NCBI GenBank assembly: GCA_021018815.1 | Contig: JAITYX010000030.1 | Location: 1,503,001-1,567,000, forward strand | DNA length: 64,000 nt | Direction: 5' to 3' | Source: Talinum fruticosum | Taxonomy: Eukaryota; Streptophyta; Magnoliopsida; Caryophyllales; Talinaceae | Shown here: piece after piece, positions 12,194-23,130 of the stretch | Layout of the letters: every line of letters begins with the position of its first letter | How positions within the stretch are numbered: position 1 is the first letter of the stretch | The notes under the pieces: model-generated | The model's database searches: none | The model's input: the letters and a program-made list of their open reading frames with translations, nothing else | What the model was told of the DNA's origin: nothing | Program-made: the position numbers and the translations under genes

Positions 12194-14794
12194 TCAATAA
12201 CTATCAGGGCCACCAAAAATAAAGTAGTGTTTACTCTGTTGAAAAGCAGCATATTCGGTTTCTTCACTTGTAAATGATTCAGTATACTGATCAGCATACA
12301 CAATATTATGCTGTTTATCAACCACAAGCATATTTACACAGTATGCATTGTAGTCTTTGAACTCAGATTTTGGGAAATACCCTGTTCCCATGTGTGGACG
12401 CCTTGTATTTGCTGGCCTAAATGCTTCTCCTCCACAGGCCACATAAGACCCTGAATCATATAACCCTTGAAAGATCCTCTGTGGCCAAAACCCTAATATT
12501 ATGTACTCTGACCCAACTTCGAGCCACCAATTTCCGTTCTTCGCATCCTGCTTTGAGATCCATGTTTTCGAGTTAGATTAATTTGTATCTCTAAATATTG
12601 ACTATGAAGAAAAAAGTTGTGTTAAATCAATTCACAAACCTGGTAAACAAAGAACTTGAACTCATATATCGGACCTCCCATTTTTGACACGGGTTTTATC
12701 AGAAAGTCGAGGGGGATGTCTGATCTGACGCTTATGAATCCACATTGCGAATCGAAACAGTGCATTCCGCTTGCCTGTTACAGATGCAATAATTAGGAAC
12801 CAGATTTCAGGTTCGATTCCCCCTCCCTGTTGTATTATACTATTCTTTGTGACTCTTCCGAACTTCAAAAATAATAATAATATCGTCGAAGAAACACTTC
12901 TAGATTTACAAGTGAGCACTTACAACAGTATATATGAAGAACCGAGTTTGATTGTCCTTGTACACTTGCGGAGTCACCTATGAGACGACTGGTTAATTGA
13001 TGACTAAAAGAAAATTATGGAAATAAATTTCAGATATTACGACTTAGACGGGAAATTTGAAAAAATTAAGGGGACTTACAGTCCATCCAGCAATAATGGC
13101 ATCAGAACCCCCTTTGATGATGATTTCAGCTGAAGAATATTGGGTGGGTTGTACTTGTGGGTTAAAAACAGCTACAGTAGCTCCAACACCATAGTATGAC
13201 ATTGTGGGATCACTTTTTGATTGCGAAACTGCAAACTAAATATTATGCAACTTACTGGTCATTGCCGGAGTTAAAAATTTTATATTTAACGATGTCTTTT
13301 TTGAGTATCCTTGAATTATATAAGTATTAACTATTTTTTTGTTGGGTGTGCCTAATAATTTTATGAATTTTGAGGAATTTTACACATAAATTCCAACAAT
13401 TATAGGCGAGGTGGTCACTAATTCACTAATTATCAAAGGGATATGTAATACTATTTATATTCTTATTTTCAAGTCTTACGAATACAGTGAAAGTAGGTAA
13501 CGGAAGTGTTACTGCACAATGTTTACAAATCATATTATTATATTTTTGTTGAGACATATAGCACGTACAATGTTATAAGTTTTGAACTCGTGTCAAATAA
13601 ATACTACTATATCGCTCATTTTCATTCACAATATGGACATATTTTGGCTAATCTTATGGCACTACTAATAAAAAACTATATATGGATATATTTTTAACAC
13701 AACGATATTTTACGTCTCATTTGCACCTCAAAAACATCGCTAAGAATCTGTGCATCGACAAGCTAAGGAACCGAATGAAGTGCACATAGAGGAATATATT
13801 TATTTGCACATATAAAAATAAAACCGAAATTATAGTTTGCGGTAAGATATTTAATGTTATTTTTTCCATGTTATGTTCGTGTTATATTGTGTTGTCATAC
13901 TTTTGTCGGAACATCTGAAATGACTGATGAGTAAAACATGATCTAATATTTTTTTAGATGAAAAATATTCAAATTTTAATATGCTAGAAATTAAAACTTA
14001 CATAAGTTTTGTCCTCCGAATCCGACTGACATTCCACAGATAAATTTGCTCCTAATTGAGCATAACGTTGCTGAAGCGATTTTCTCTGAAACAAATCATT
14101 TTCTTGGTGTCTTCTGATAGGAACTGTGCCTCGTGGACAACTTCCCTCCTTGAATCTGATATCCGCTGCAATATCTTTTTCACTGAATTTTTCTGGGCTG
14201 TCACCCACGTCGGCCTAGAAGATGGCTTCATCTACACCTCAAAACAAGGAAAAAATCTTCATTATTTTTAGAATGTATTTTATATGGCATCATTGAATAT
14301 ATTTTAAATACAGTGACTTGAATTTATTTATTTCAACATCTCGAACTCAAGAAGTTGTGTATTTTATATTCAGGGAAGAAATGAGCATTTTATAAAGAAT
14401 CATCGGGATAATTCCTGATAGAGGTTGAAGAAGAGTGACAGAAATATTATCAAGAGAAAGAGTTATGGAAGAGAATGGAAAACCTCGGGATGAAAGGAGT
14501 GATTCTTCAGTAGAGGATGATTGAACGCAGGTTGTTTGTAGAAATCCACACAATCATATACGTCTCCATTGGATGTCTGTATATACAGTCAATTACGCGT
14601 TATTACTCATACATGTACAGTAACCCCTCCCCCAAAAAAAATCCACATGAGAATTTTTGAAGAAATCATCACAACCCACAAATACTTACCTCGATTGTCT
14701 TTACAGCATATTCAGATCCCATTTTACGAGCATCAGCACAATGCAGAAACCAGCAGAACGTGACAATCAGACTTGTCAGAAACCTTGACTCCAT
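12194..14794 (-). CDS. neprosin-family (DUF239) protein, copy 2, one frameshift
   Basis: Seven exons: 14794-14690, 14576-14484, 14231-14002, 13235-13080, 12977-12924, 12774-12640, 12547-12194; intended product about 375 residues. The N-terminus MESRFLTSLIVTFCWFL looks like a signal peptide. The activation-peptide region carries GDVYDCVDFYKQPAF and CPRGTVPIRR. The catalytic-type domain shows YYGVGA, GGSDAIIAGW, HCFDSQCGF, NGNWWLEVG and CGGEAF, ending FGGPDSY. Exon 3 is one base short, in a run of five A on minus (plus 14176-14180); adding one A restores a 77-codon exon that aligns along its whole length with copy 3. The residue aligned with the first neprosin catalytic Glu is Ile (about 191), while the Glu of GGE (about 299) is present. 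It is closest to copy 3, so the pair probably arose by tandem duplication. Confidence 0.87.
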
Positions 14795-14856
14795 TCTCCC
14801 TCTCTCCCTCTCTCTATCTCTCTCTCTCTATTCTCTCTCTCTCTCTCTGTCTGGCT
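14795..14856. repeat. CT/GA microsatellite in the 5' leader of copy 2
   Basis: A run of CTCTCTCC- and CTCTCTAT-type units lies directly upstream of the copy 2 start codon, so the minus-strand leader would be GA-rich. GA-rich 5' UTRs are common in plant genes. A shorter CT run occupies the same position upstream of copy 3 (18,504-18,516). Confidence 0.7.
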
Positions 14857-16209
14857 GCGCAAGGGAGTTAAAATGACAATTTTTTGACACAAATTAATAT
14901 GGAATAAATACATGTACCTGGCCAATACATACTAAAGGATCAAAAAATGAACAAATTGAAGAGAAGGTAGAAAATTACTAATTTGTGCTTCACCTTAAAA
15001 TCATACCATATCTTATTGGATATCAATAGATACAACCTAAGAAGCTTGAATAACACCCTAACCCGTGCCTATATATGAGAGAAATTCTAGATGAGATTAT
15101 CTTATTGTAAATTATCTCGAGACAGCGACAGATGATAGAACTTTAAAAATAAATGTAGGTTGATGTGCCTTCACAAAAACTTTTTGTGATATAGTCTCTC
15201 TCGAGGTGAATTAAACTTTTACGAATTGTATTTAGATTATGTTGTTTAATACAAAATATTTACGATATGTTTACAGTATATTTTTAAAATTGAAAAAATG
15301 GAAGAAAAAAGTTAGAAATGCACTTACTAGTTGCTTGAAGTTTGGATGAGGAGGTAAATGATAGACTTTTTGTTTGGTGAAAGTTTTGAGGAAATTTATG
15401 ACATACTCTTTTTGAATGGATACAACATTAAAAGCCGATTTTTGCTATTTTTGTGTATAAATCACTCAATTATTACATGATTAGATTTTAAATAATAAAT
15501 AAATCTCAATAAGGTTTTAATATAACTATTAAATTTATGAAGATGGACTCATGGATATGTATTAGATTTTTATTCGACTTCAATCCCCTTTTTTTTTTTA
15601 CAAATAAGACATAAAAAGCGAGTATAATATAATAAGGGAAGAGGAATCAAACCCGAGACCTAATATAAATTCTCATTTTTAAAACTATATTACACCAGTT
15701 GATGCCTTTCAATTCGATTGAAAATTTTGTTCATTAAAAAAACACTACTGAAAAAATTTTACGTAATTCTTTTTACCACCACTAGAAGGTGTATTCGAGC
15801 CAAGCTTTAACGAGCCTAGCCTAAATATGAGCCGAGCTTTGACCGAGTCAGATTAATCGAGTCGAGCTCGAGCTTTGAGTTATATACTTTTTCTTCTATG
15901 GTTTGAATCTTCACATATTGATTTGAAATATACTTTTACTTCAATAAATATTAGTGCGCAACTTAAAACAATAAAGATTAATAATAAGCTTTAAAGTTAA
16001 AATATCAATACTTAAATTGTAAATACAATTATAAAACATAGTATGATTTACTACCATGATAAGCTAACCACCTCAACCGAGCCGAGCATAACCACCTCAA
16101 CCGAACCGAGCCGAGCAAAACGTCCATAGGACTGGGCTCGAAATTATTAAAAAAACTTTATTTAGAGATAAAGTCTCTAAAAAAGTAGCAATATTTATTA
16201 AATAAATGA
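14857..16209. other. spacer between neprosin copies 2 and 3
   Basis: AT-rich DNA with no protein-coding signal. It contains the promoter side of copy 2, the 3' side of copy 3 and the MITE-like block listed separately at 15,794-16,142. Confidence 0.5.
15794..16142. mobile_element. MITE-like block bounded by TTCGAGCC/GGCTCGAA
   Basis: The block begins TTCGAGCC and ends with its inverted complement GGCTCGAA, 349 bp apart. Both ends are dense in degenerate GAGCCGAGC and GAGTCGAGC motifs, and the middle is AT-rich. It has no coding capacity. No clear target-site duplication was found, so it may be a decayed non-autonomous DNA transposon or only a repeat built from this motif. Confidence 0.35.
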
Positions 16210-18503
16210 TCAATAAGTATCTGGTCCTCCATAGATGACGAACCGGTACTTATGTTTTGAGATTTCATAAAACCTGTCATCAGTTGAAAATACGTCTGTA
16301 AAGCCGTGGGCAAACACCATCTTCTTCTTCGATTCATCAACCGCGGCCATATCATGACAGTACGCATTGAACATCGGTGAATCTTCCATGGGGTAATACC
16401 CGGTACCCATCTTTGGAAGCTTCGTGTTCTGTGGCCTGAACACTTCTCCTCCACAGGCTATGTATGAGGCTGAGTCCTGTAATCCTTGAAACATACTCTT
16501 CGGCCAGAACCCGACTACTGTCAGGTTCCAACCCATTGCTACCCACCAATTCCCGTCCTTTGCATCCTGTTGTTCAGGTTCAGGTTCAGGTTCAGTTATG
16601 TATACTTGAATTCAATTTAACAACAGCAACAACAACGTAACCCTAAATTAATGATGTAAATCGATTCAGTTACCTGAAAAATAAGGAACTTGTTTACGTA
16701 TATATGAACTCCAATCGTTGATATGGGATGCAACTCACCACCTAGAATAGCGTCTGGTCTAGTGAGCACAAACCCGCATTGTGCGTTGAAACAATGCATT
16801 CCACCTGCCTGTTATTACAAAATCAATACTGTAATTTCATAAAAAATAGATCGATAGGAAGCATTTCGAAGTTTAATTTCCGAGTGTGAATTACTTACAT
16901 CTGCATATACAAAGAATCGAGTTTTATTGTCCTTGAACGCGGACGGATTAACCTAGAAAACAAATATATGTTATGTACATGAGTAACAAATAATTATTGC
17001 AAAAATCTTGAAAATTAAGAACAGGAGAGAGACCTACAGTCCATCCAACAACAAGGGTATCAACACCTCCTTTGACGATGATCTCAGTTGAAGAATATTG
17101 GGATGGGTCTACTTGTGGATTGAAGACTGTTACAGTAGCTCCAACCCCATAGTATGATCTTGTTGGATCATATTGTGTTTGAGCAACAGCAAACTACAAC
17201 AATTGCAAAGTCATGTTTTGGTAATTAGTCAAGTTGAGTGAAACAAATACGCCATTCTAAGACCCCGAGTCAAGGTAAAAGAGGAGACGGCCAGATAATG
17301 TTACCTATATCTGGATCTTCAAGGTAAATCCAATACTAGAAGTTGTGTAATATATAGGACATTATGTAAAAAGTGTCTGTCCATACACGTTTGTTTCGAT
17401 AAGACGATCTCATTTAAGATCAAATACAAATGGGTTTCTCTTAATCGGGAAAATAAAAGTATTCCCAGGTGAATTGACAGATTTCAGAGGTGAAGAAAGC
17501 AAGAAAACTTACATAAACTTGGTCTCCGTCATTACTTGAATATGAATGATTTGCTCCAAGTTGAGCATAGCGTTGTTGAAGAAACTTGGATTGAAAGAAA
17601 TCATCTTCGGTGTCCCTCTTGATAGGAACTGTGCCTTGTGGACAACCTCCCTGCTTTAATCGGATATCAATATCTATTCCTTCATCTATTGAATTTCTCT
17701 TTTCTGTCACCCACTCAGGTATTGAGCTAGGCTCCATCTATACCCAAAAAAAAACAAAAAGATCAATAAAAATATGCTGTAAATGTAGGTTACCATCTGA
17801 GACACTATCTGAAGGGTAGTCTCAATTAGGTTTGAAGGTCTAGCGGAATAAGGATATCAAGCCCCTTAAAGCCCGACTCACAACCCACCACAAGAAAATT
17901 GTCTCTTATAAGGTTCGAACTCTAAGAAAAAGGGTGAAAGTATGTAGTGTTTTGGTACTTTGTTATAGTACATGTTTTCTACTTCAAAAAATTTATATGG
18001 ACAACTTTACTAGTTTCCATAGTAGGAGAAGATGAATTGAAAATTAGAAAAATATAATTTCCAAACCTTCTAACAAAAAAATCCAATTGTCACAATTTTT
18101 TTTCCCACTTTGGATCAAATTCATTACATTAATCAGAATTAGAGAAGCTAGATAGAAGCAAGAGATAAAGACTAAAATTAACCTCGGGATGGAACGAGTG
18201 ATTCTTTAATAAAGGATGATCGAATGCTGGTTGCTTGTAAAAGTCCACACAATCATATACATCTCCGTCTACTGTCTGTACATAATTAATTACACATCGT
18301 ATATTTCATATGTAGACGATACATTCTCTCAAAAAAAAAAAAAACAGAATCAAATATTTCAAAGCAATTGTAAGAAAACAATTGTCGTACCTCAACTGTC
18401 TTCACAGCATATTCAGATCTTTTTTGGTAGCCTCAGCACCAAATTCGTGTAACATTGAGCATAGCGTTAGAATCAGACAGTACGTCAGAAACCTTAAAGC
18501 CAT
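16210..18503 (-). CDS. neprosin-family (DUF239) protein, copy 3, one frameshift
   Basis: Seven exons: 18503-18391, 18275-18183, 17737-17513, 17193-17038, 16952-16899, 16808-16674, 16566-16210; intended product about 377 residues. Signal-peptide-like start MALRFLTYCLILTL. The activation region has GDVYDCVDFYKQPAF and CPQGTVPIKR. The domain has YYGVGA, GGVDTLVVGW, HCFNAQCGF, DGNWWVAMG, GFWPKSMF and CGGEVF, ending YGGPDTY. Exon 1 is 113 nt instead of 114. One base is missing from a run of six A on minus (plus 18420-18425), which truncates the reading after about 32 residues; with it restored the exon reads into SEYAVKTVE as in copy 2. The residue aligned with the first catalytic Glu is Val (about 192), and the GGE Glu (about 300) is kept. 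Confidence 0.87.
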
Positions 18504-19519
18504 TCTCTCTCTCTCTCAATTTAAATTTCCGAGAGTGCACTAAGTGAAAAAAACTTTTAACTTAGATGCTAACGGCTTAAAGGGATTACACCCTTAGTTA
18601 AATTAAAAAATATTATATTGGATTTCTTTCAATAGAGATCAACAAAAAATAGAGTTTTTCTTGCTTTAAGTACAGCAGAAAAAGAGGGGGAGGGGGAGGG
18701 TAGCTAGGTTTAAATCGAATATCATTAAAAAAATTAGTTTTTATTCCGATAAAAAATTTTTTTCCTATTCTGATGATCATATAATTAGATTATACCCTAT
18801 TTCTTACAGAAAATAATTTGAAGACTCATTTTAAGCAAGGAATCCGATATGGATATGAAAAGAAGAAGAGGAATTATAAGGAAAGAAATCTTCAATCGAA
18901 AAGGACAGAAATCCAAAAGTTTACCTTAAAATTTTAATATTGCTTGACTCAAGTCTCTGAAAATTTTAATTTATTTTCAAATTTAGGTCATATATATATA
19001 GTTAGTAGCCTCCCCACCCCCAAAAAAAAAACACTTTGACTATAAAATTAAAAATATAGTATGATACATTTGTGCTAGTAAATTTAGATTTTCTTTAAAA
19101 GCATGGGACCATGGAAATAAAATATGAGTTTCAAAAAATTAAAATAAATTACTATATATGATAATTCAGGCTTATAAATTTAAGATTAGGTATAATTTGT
19201 ACCTCTTTTCCTATAAAAAATCGGAGGAAGGGAGCAGGGAACAGGGAGACTCCAACCATGTTCTTCATCTTATAGGAAATAGGTTGGGGATGGTCCGGGC
19301 CATGTCCTAGGTCGCATAAGTTGCAATTTTGTCTCGTATTTCTAAGGGTGCTGTTCGTTTTAGTTATTATAGTTGTAATGACTTATTATGATTAATTGTT
19401 ATACCTGTTATGAGTTGTTATATACTGTTATGAGATGATATGATTGATCTGTTGTAGTTGTTATGAGCAATTACAAAAATTTTAATCTATTGTTAGTAAT
19501 ATTATTCACTGTATATTAG
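18504..19519. other. spacer upstream of neprosin copy 3
   Basis: AT-rich, with no coding signal. It contains the copy 3 promoter. From about 19,340 it turns into a sequence rich in GTTATGAGTTGTTAT units. The same sequence type reappears on both sides of the gypsy element (about 19,980-20,024 and 29,353-29,400), so the large element seems to have landed inside an older repeat of this kind. Confidence 0.45.
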
Positions 19520-19735
19520 GGAAAACATCTCCATGGACTTCATCGTGGGCTTGCCCATGAGTGAAGGATATAATTGGATCCTTATAGTGGTAGATCAATA
19601 CTCAAAATATGCTACATTCATTCCTCCACCCAAGAAATCTTCCGCTGAGCAAGCTGCCTTTCATTCTTCAAGTACGTAGCGACTTTTTATTCTTCAAGTA
19701 CGTAACGACTTTTTATTCTTCAAGCACGTGATTTG
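19520..19735 (+). mobile_element. Ty3-gypsy integrase fragment
   Basis: The plus strand reads SMDFIVGLPMSEGYNW, then ILIVVDQYSKYATFIPPPKK and SSAEQAAF. This is the integrase core start of plant Ty3-gypsy polyproteins, where the first catalytic Asp sits in the VVDQ(Y/F)SK motif. The frame then breaks inside a short tandem duplication of a ~30 bp unit carrying TTCTTCAAG(T/C)ACGT. It is an isolated relic with no LTR of its own, oriented opposite to the large element at 20,025-29,352. Confidence 0.75.
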
Positions 19736-19739
19736 CCCA

Positions 19740-19900
19740 TGATTTCTACCTGATGTTAAAATACAACGCTATTAGAGTCATGTTTTGTAGCCTGACGCAA
19801 TCACCGTTCGATTTTTAATTTGACACTAAATCGGTCACTATTAGCTACTTTTTTATGTATTCTTTAATAGTCGACGCTAACAGTGAGTTTTCTTGTAGTG
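19740..19900 (-). mobile_element. CACTA-type transposon end
   Basis: On the minus strand the segment begins CACTACAAGAAAACTC at 19,900, the classic terminal sequence of plant CACTA (En/Spm-like) elements. A subterminal TAGCGTCGAC motif follows. No matching opposite end was found nearby, so this is a fragment joined to the gypsy integrase relic. Confidence 0.5.
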
Positions 19901-19905
19901 GTTAC

Positions 19906-19926
19906 TAATAATAATAATAATAATAA

Positions 19927-19969
<43 letters not shown>
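19906..19969. repeat. (AAT)n microsatellite
   Basis: About 64 bp of nearly pure AAT/TAA trinucleotide repeat, interrupted once by AAAT. It directly follows the CACTA-type end. Confidence 0.95.
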
Positions 19970-19970
<1 letters not shown>

Positions 19971-20024
19971 GAGGTTATGATTAGTCTGTTATAGTTTTCA
20001 TATTGTTTAAGAGTTGTTATAACT

Positions 20025-20650
20025 TGTTTCCGGAGAAATGCGAGTTGATGAGGTGGATGATGATTCGGAGAGAGGAGGGATTTACTTGCTCCGGTTACGA
20101 GGACGTAGCACGATCGATCCGAGTCCGAGTGGCGACTACTCTAACCTGCAAAAGGCGAAGCCCGGGTGGTGGATCCGGGAAACGCCCCTCCGACGCTCAA
20201 GTTAGTAATGAACTAAGTTGAATGGATCGAGGAGACCTTCCTCGATGTGCGTGGGGGATTCCTTGGGAGTCGAGAAGTTTTTCAAATATGGAAGTTCTCG
20301 AGATGAATGTGGATGAACGTTGATGAACGTTGATGAATGTAGATGAGTGTTGAGAGCTTAGGAGCTTGAGAGCTTGGGAGCTTAAGTAATTATCATCCAA
20401 ATGGAATTTCTTGTCAAGTGAACATAACATGCCTTAGGATTGGGAAATAGCGGGTATTTACGGGAGATTTTAAAGGGGTAAAATGGTACTTTACCATGGT
20501 TTAGGGAAATCCTTGCCCTAGTGGGCTTTGGGCTTTTACTGGCCCGTTAAGGGTTGGCTTGGGCCGAGATCTCCGTTATCCGACCGATTAGGCTGGGTTG
20601 GTTGGTGACGTGGCGGGTGAGCTGGAGCTGTCCGGTAAATACTCGAATCA
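20025..20650 (-). repeat. 3' LTR of the Tat-like element
   Basis: 626 bp, about 95% identical to the repeat at 28,729-29,352. On minus it begins TG and ends CA. The TATA-like motif found in the 5' copy is altered here (TACGGG in place of TATAGG on plus, near 20,460). The sequence just upstream on minus (GTGAGGGGCTAAA) is the likely polypurine tract. Confidence 0.9.
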
Positions 20651-20741
20651 TTTAGCCCCTCACGTTACGCCTGCATACCTCCCGAGGTAGGTAGGTGGAA
20701 TGTGAAGCTAATTCCGCTACGCCTTTATGACCCCAAATTCT

Positions 20742-20749
20742 TATAAATA
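20742..20749 (+). promoter_or_regulatory. TATA box for the antisense ORF
   Basis: TATAAATA on plus lies 92 bp inside the element from the 3' LTR and about 140 bp upstream of the ATG of the plus-strand ORF. It is in the right place to start a transcript antisense to gag. Inference from sequence only. Confidence 0.45.
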
Positions 20750-20806
20750 GGGGGTGAATCTTGAGGAGGATAGTAAGTTTCTCCATCTTTACTCTTCTCC
20801 TTTCTT

Positions 20807-21238
20807 TTGCCTCGAAGAGGAGCGCTTCCGGCCGGATACGAGAAGTTGTGCCCTCGCTTCAACCGAGATGAGGCCGAGCAAGCAGCGATGGAGCGTCGCC
20901 GGCCATCCTTTGTCGCGGAAATGTTCTACCAGCTTCTTATCGATGATGCTTGGAAGGCGAGGTTGATAAATGACGGTGAGGAGTATGATAAATTGTTTCA
21001 AGCCACGATTCGCCACGAGTGGGATATTCTCGAGGCTTGGGTGGAGCGCAACCATGATCTCTTCGTCAAACTTCGGGCAACGAACCCGAGCTTTTCAACA
21101 AGCTATGCGGCGGGAGGAGGTGCCGCTCGAGTGTTGGCTCGTCTTCTAATCCTCCTATGGAGAGTGGCGAGTCGGTGGATAGCCCTTCTACCCACTCCTT
21201 TGACGACCGAAAGGGCTCGCCCAAGGCGAGGGGAGTAG
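20807..21238 (+). CDS. antisense ORF of the Tat-like element
   Basis: An open frame on the strand opposite gag-pro, close to the 3' LTR. The first ATG in frame is near 20,888 (MERRRPSFVAEMFYQ). The frame is open from 20,807 without an ATG. Visible stretches include LLIDDAWKARLINDGEEYDKLF and WVERNHDLFV, rich in acidic and aromatic residues and plausible as a folded helical protein. The last ~40 codons look low-complexity. I know no function. Tat-lineage elements such as Grande and Retand carry extra ORFs in antisense orientation at this place, which supports the reading. No membrane segment or catalytic motif is seen. Confidence 0.5.
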   Translation: MPRRGALPAGYEKLCPRFNRDEAEQAAMERRRPSFVAEMFYQLLIDDAWKARLINDGEEYDKLFQATIRHEWDILEAWVERNHDLFVKLRATNPSFSTSYAAGGGAARVLARLLILLWRVASRWIALLPTPLTTERARPRRGE

Positions 21239-21749
21239 CCTCCTGTGGAGAAGAAAAGGAACCTTCCGAAGGAGAAGTGAGGTGGTTGCTAGGGCTCTCA
21301 TTCCGTCTAAGTAGTGTAACTTGTAGCGTAGTAGTATAGCCGTAGCGTTGTAGCGTAGTATCTTGAGTTTTAGACACTTTGCTTCTCTTGTAATGGCACG
21401 TTGCGCGTTCTTGTCTCAATGAATGAATGAATGAATGAATGGAGCTTGCTTTGTTAGCTTTTCTTCGCTTTCCTATCCCTTTGTTGACTCTTTGTTTGTG
21501 GTGAATGATCTTTTACTTAGCCCCTTGGGGCTAAAAAGGAGTCTTGCGAGGAGGATGAGCTTTATTGTGATCCTCCTCGGGGCTCTTCTATGGAGGATGA
21601 GTCCTCCGTGGTCTTTCCAGGGGCTCTTGCGGGGAGGATGAGTCATCTCGTGACCCTTCTAGAGTCCTCAAAGCGTCCCATCCCCTATGTGCCCCGGATT
21701 CGAAGGAAGTGAGTTTGCCCACGGTAGCGTTGTCATGGGTCTTTTACGC

Positions 21750-22250
21750 GACCTTTTGAAAGTGCATGAACGTAAGTCTCTCGCGAGGGCATGTCCCACG
21801 GAAAATGCGACCCCCAACCCGAAGTTAGGAGTGCAAGTGCCCATGAAGACATGGGTCTTTACGCGACCTTCCAGCTCCCGTAGGCTTAGAAGTGCATGAT
21901 TCTCGCTAGGGAACATCCCATGGAGAGCGCGACCCCTAACCTTAAGTTAGGAGTGCGAGTGCCCATGCGGACATGGGTCTTTACGCGACCTTCCAGCTCC
22001 GTAGGCTTAGAAGTGCATGGTTGTCGAGCGCGACCTCCTATCCTTAAGTTAGGAGTGCGAGTGCCCATGCGGACATGGGTCTTTACGCGACCTTCCAGCT
22101 CCCGTAGGCTTAGAAGTGTATGATTCTCGCTAGGGAACATCCCATGCAGAGCGCGACCCCTAACCTTAAGTTAGGAGTGCGAGTGCCCATGCGGACATGG
22201 GTCTTTACGCGACCTTCCAACTCCCGTAGGCTTAGAAATGCATGATTGTG
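21750..22250. repeat. tandem array of ~100-125 bp units in the retroelement
   Basis: Four copies of a unit containing CATGGGTCTTTACGCGACC, GTAGGCTTAGAAGTG and CTTAAGTTAGGAGTGCGAG occur with spacings of about 123, 101 and 123 bp. The third unit carries a ~22 bp deletion. The array lies between the missing pol region and the antisense ORF. Apparent ORFs on either strand are products of the repeat. Confidence 0.85.
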
Positions 22251-22469
22251 TGTCCTCTAAGAGGTGTTCCTTTTATGAAGTTAGGCGTATGATTTTTAGC
22301 TCCGGAGGCTAAGTTATCACTTACCGTAACTTCGAAGGATGTCCCCTTGTGGAGGTAGAAATGAGACTTATTAGCTCCGGAGGCTAAGTCATTGCTTGAC
22401 GTCGAGAGACGTTTCGGCTCCGAAATCATATGTTTCGTTGCGGAAATATTTTGAGAAATTAATGCAAAT

Positions 22470-22985
22470 TTCAATCTTGAGGGGTTTACGACTCCAACTC
22501 AAAAGCTTAAGCTACGACTCCAACTCAAAAGCTTACGCTACGACTCCTACTCAAAAGCTTACGCTACGACTCCAACCCAAAGCTTACGCTATGACTCCTC
22601 CCCAAAAACTTACGCTACGGCTCCAACCCAAAAGCTTACGCTACGACTCCAACCCAAAAGCTTACGCTACGACTCCAACCCAAAAGCTTACGCTATGACT
22701 CCTACCCAAAAGCTTACGCTACGACTCCTACCCAAAGCTTACGCTACGACTCCAACCCAAAAGCTTCCGCTACGACTCCAACCCAAAAGCTTACGCTACG
22801 ACTCCACCCCAAAAACTTACGCTACAACTCCAACCCAAAAGCTTACGCTACGACTCCAACCCAAAAGCTTACGCTACGACTCCTACCCAAAAGCTTACGC
22901 TACGACTCCAACCCAAAAGCTTCCGCTACGACTCCACCCCAAAACTTACACTACGACTCCAGCCCAAATACTTACGCTACCTCTC
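22470..22985. repeat. 26 bp tandem repeat array in the retroelement
   Basis: About 19 copies of a unit near AAAAGCTTACGCTACGACTC followed by C(A/T)ACCC, each containing a HindIII-type AAGCTT. Because 26 is not a multiple of three and the unit lacks plus-strand stops, long repetitive ORFs arise. A satellite of this kind inside the 3' region is known for Tat/Ogre elements. Confidence 0.93.
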
Positions 22986-23130
22986 CACATCCCTCGCGGC
23001 GACCCCTCATGCACACCCCTCGCGGCGACCCCTCATGCACACCCCTTGCGGCGACCCTTCACGCATACCTCGCACCGACCCCTCGCACACCCCTTGCCCC
23101 GACCCCGCGCGAGACCGCTCGCGCCGATTT
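22985..23130. repeat. GC-rich ~25 bp tandem repeat
   Basis: Four to six degenerate copies of a unit around CCCTCGCGGCGACCCCTCATG continue straight from the 26 bp array and decay into CCCCGACCCCGCGCG and a poly-T stretch. Non-coding; a third repeat family in the same element. Confidence 0.8.

Noticed and set aside
22470..22985. CRISPR-like array
   Set aside because: Units are contiguous with no unique spacers, and the genome is plant nuclear; it is a satellite-type tandem repeat.
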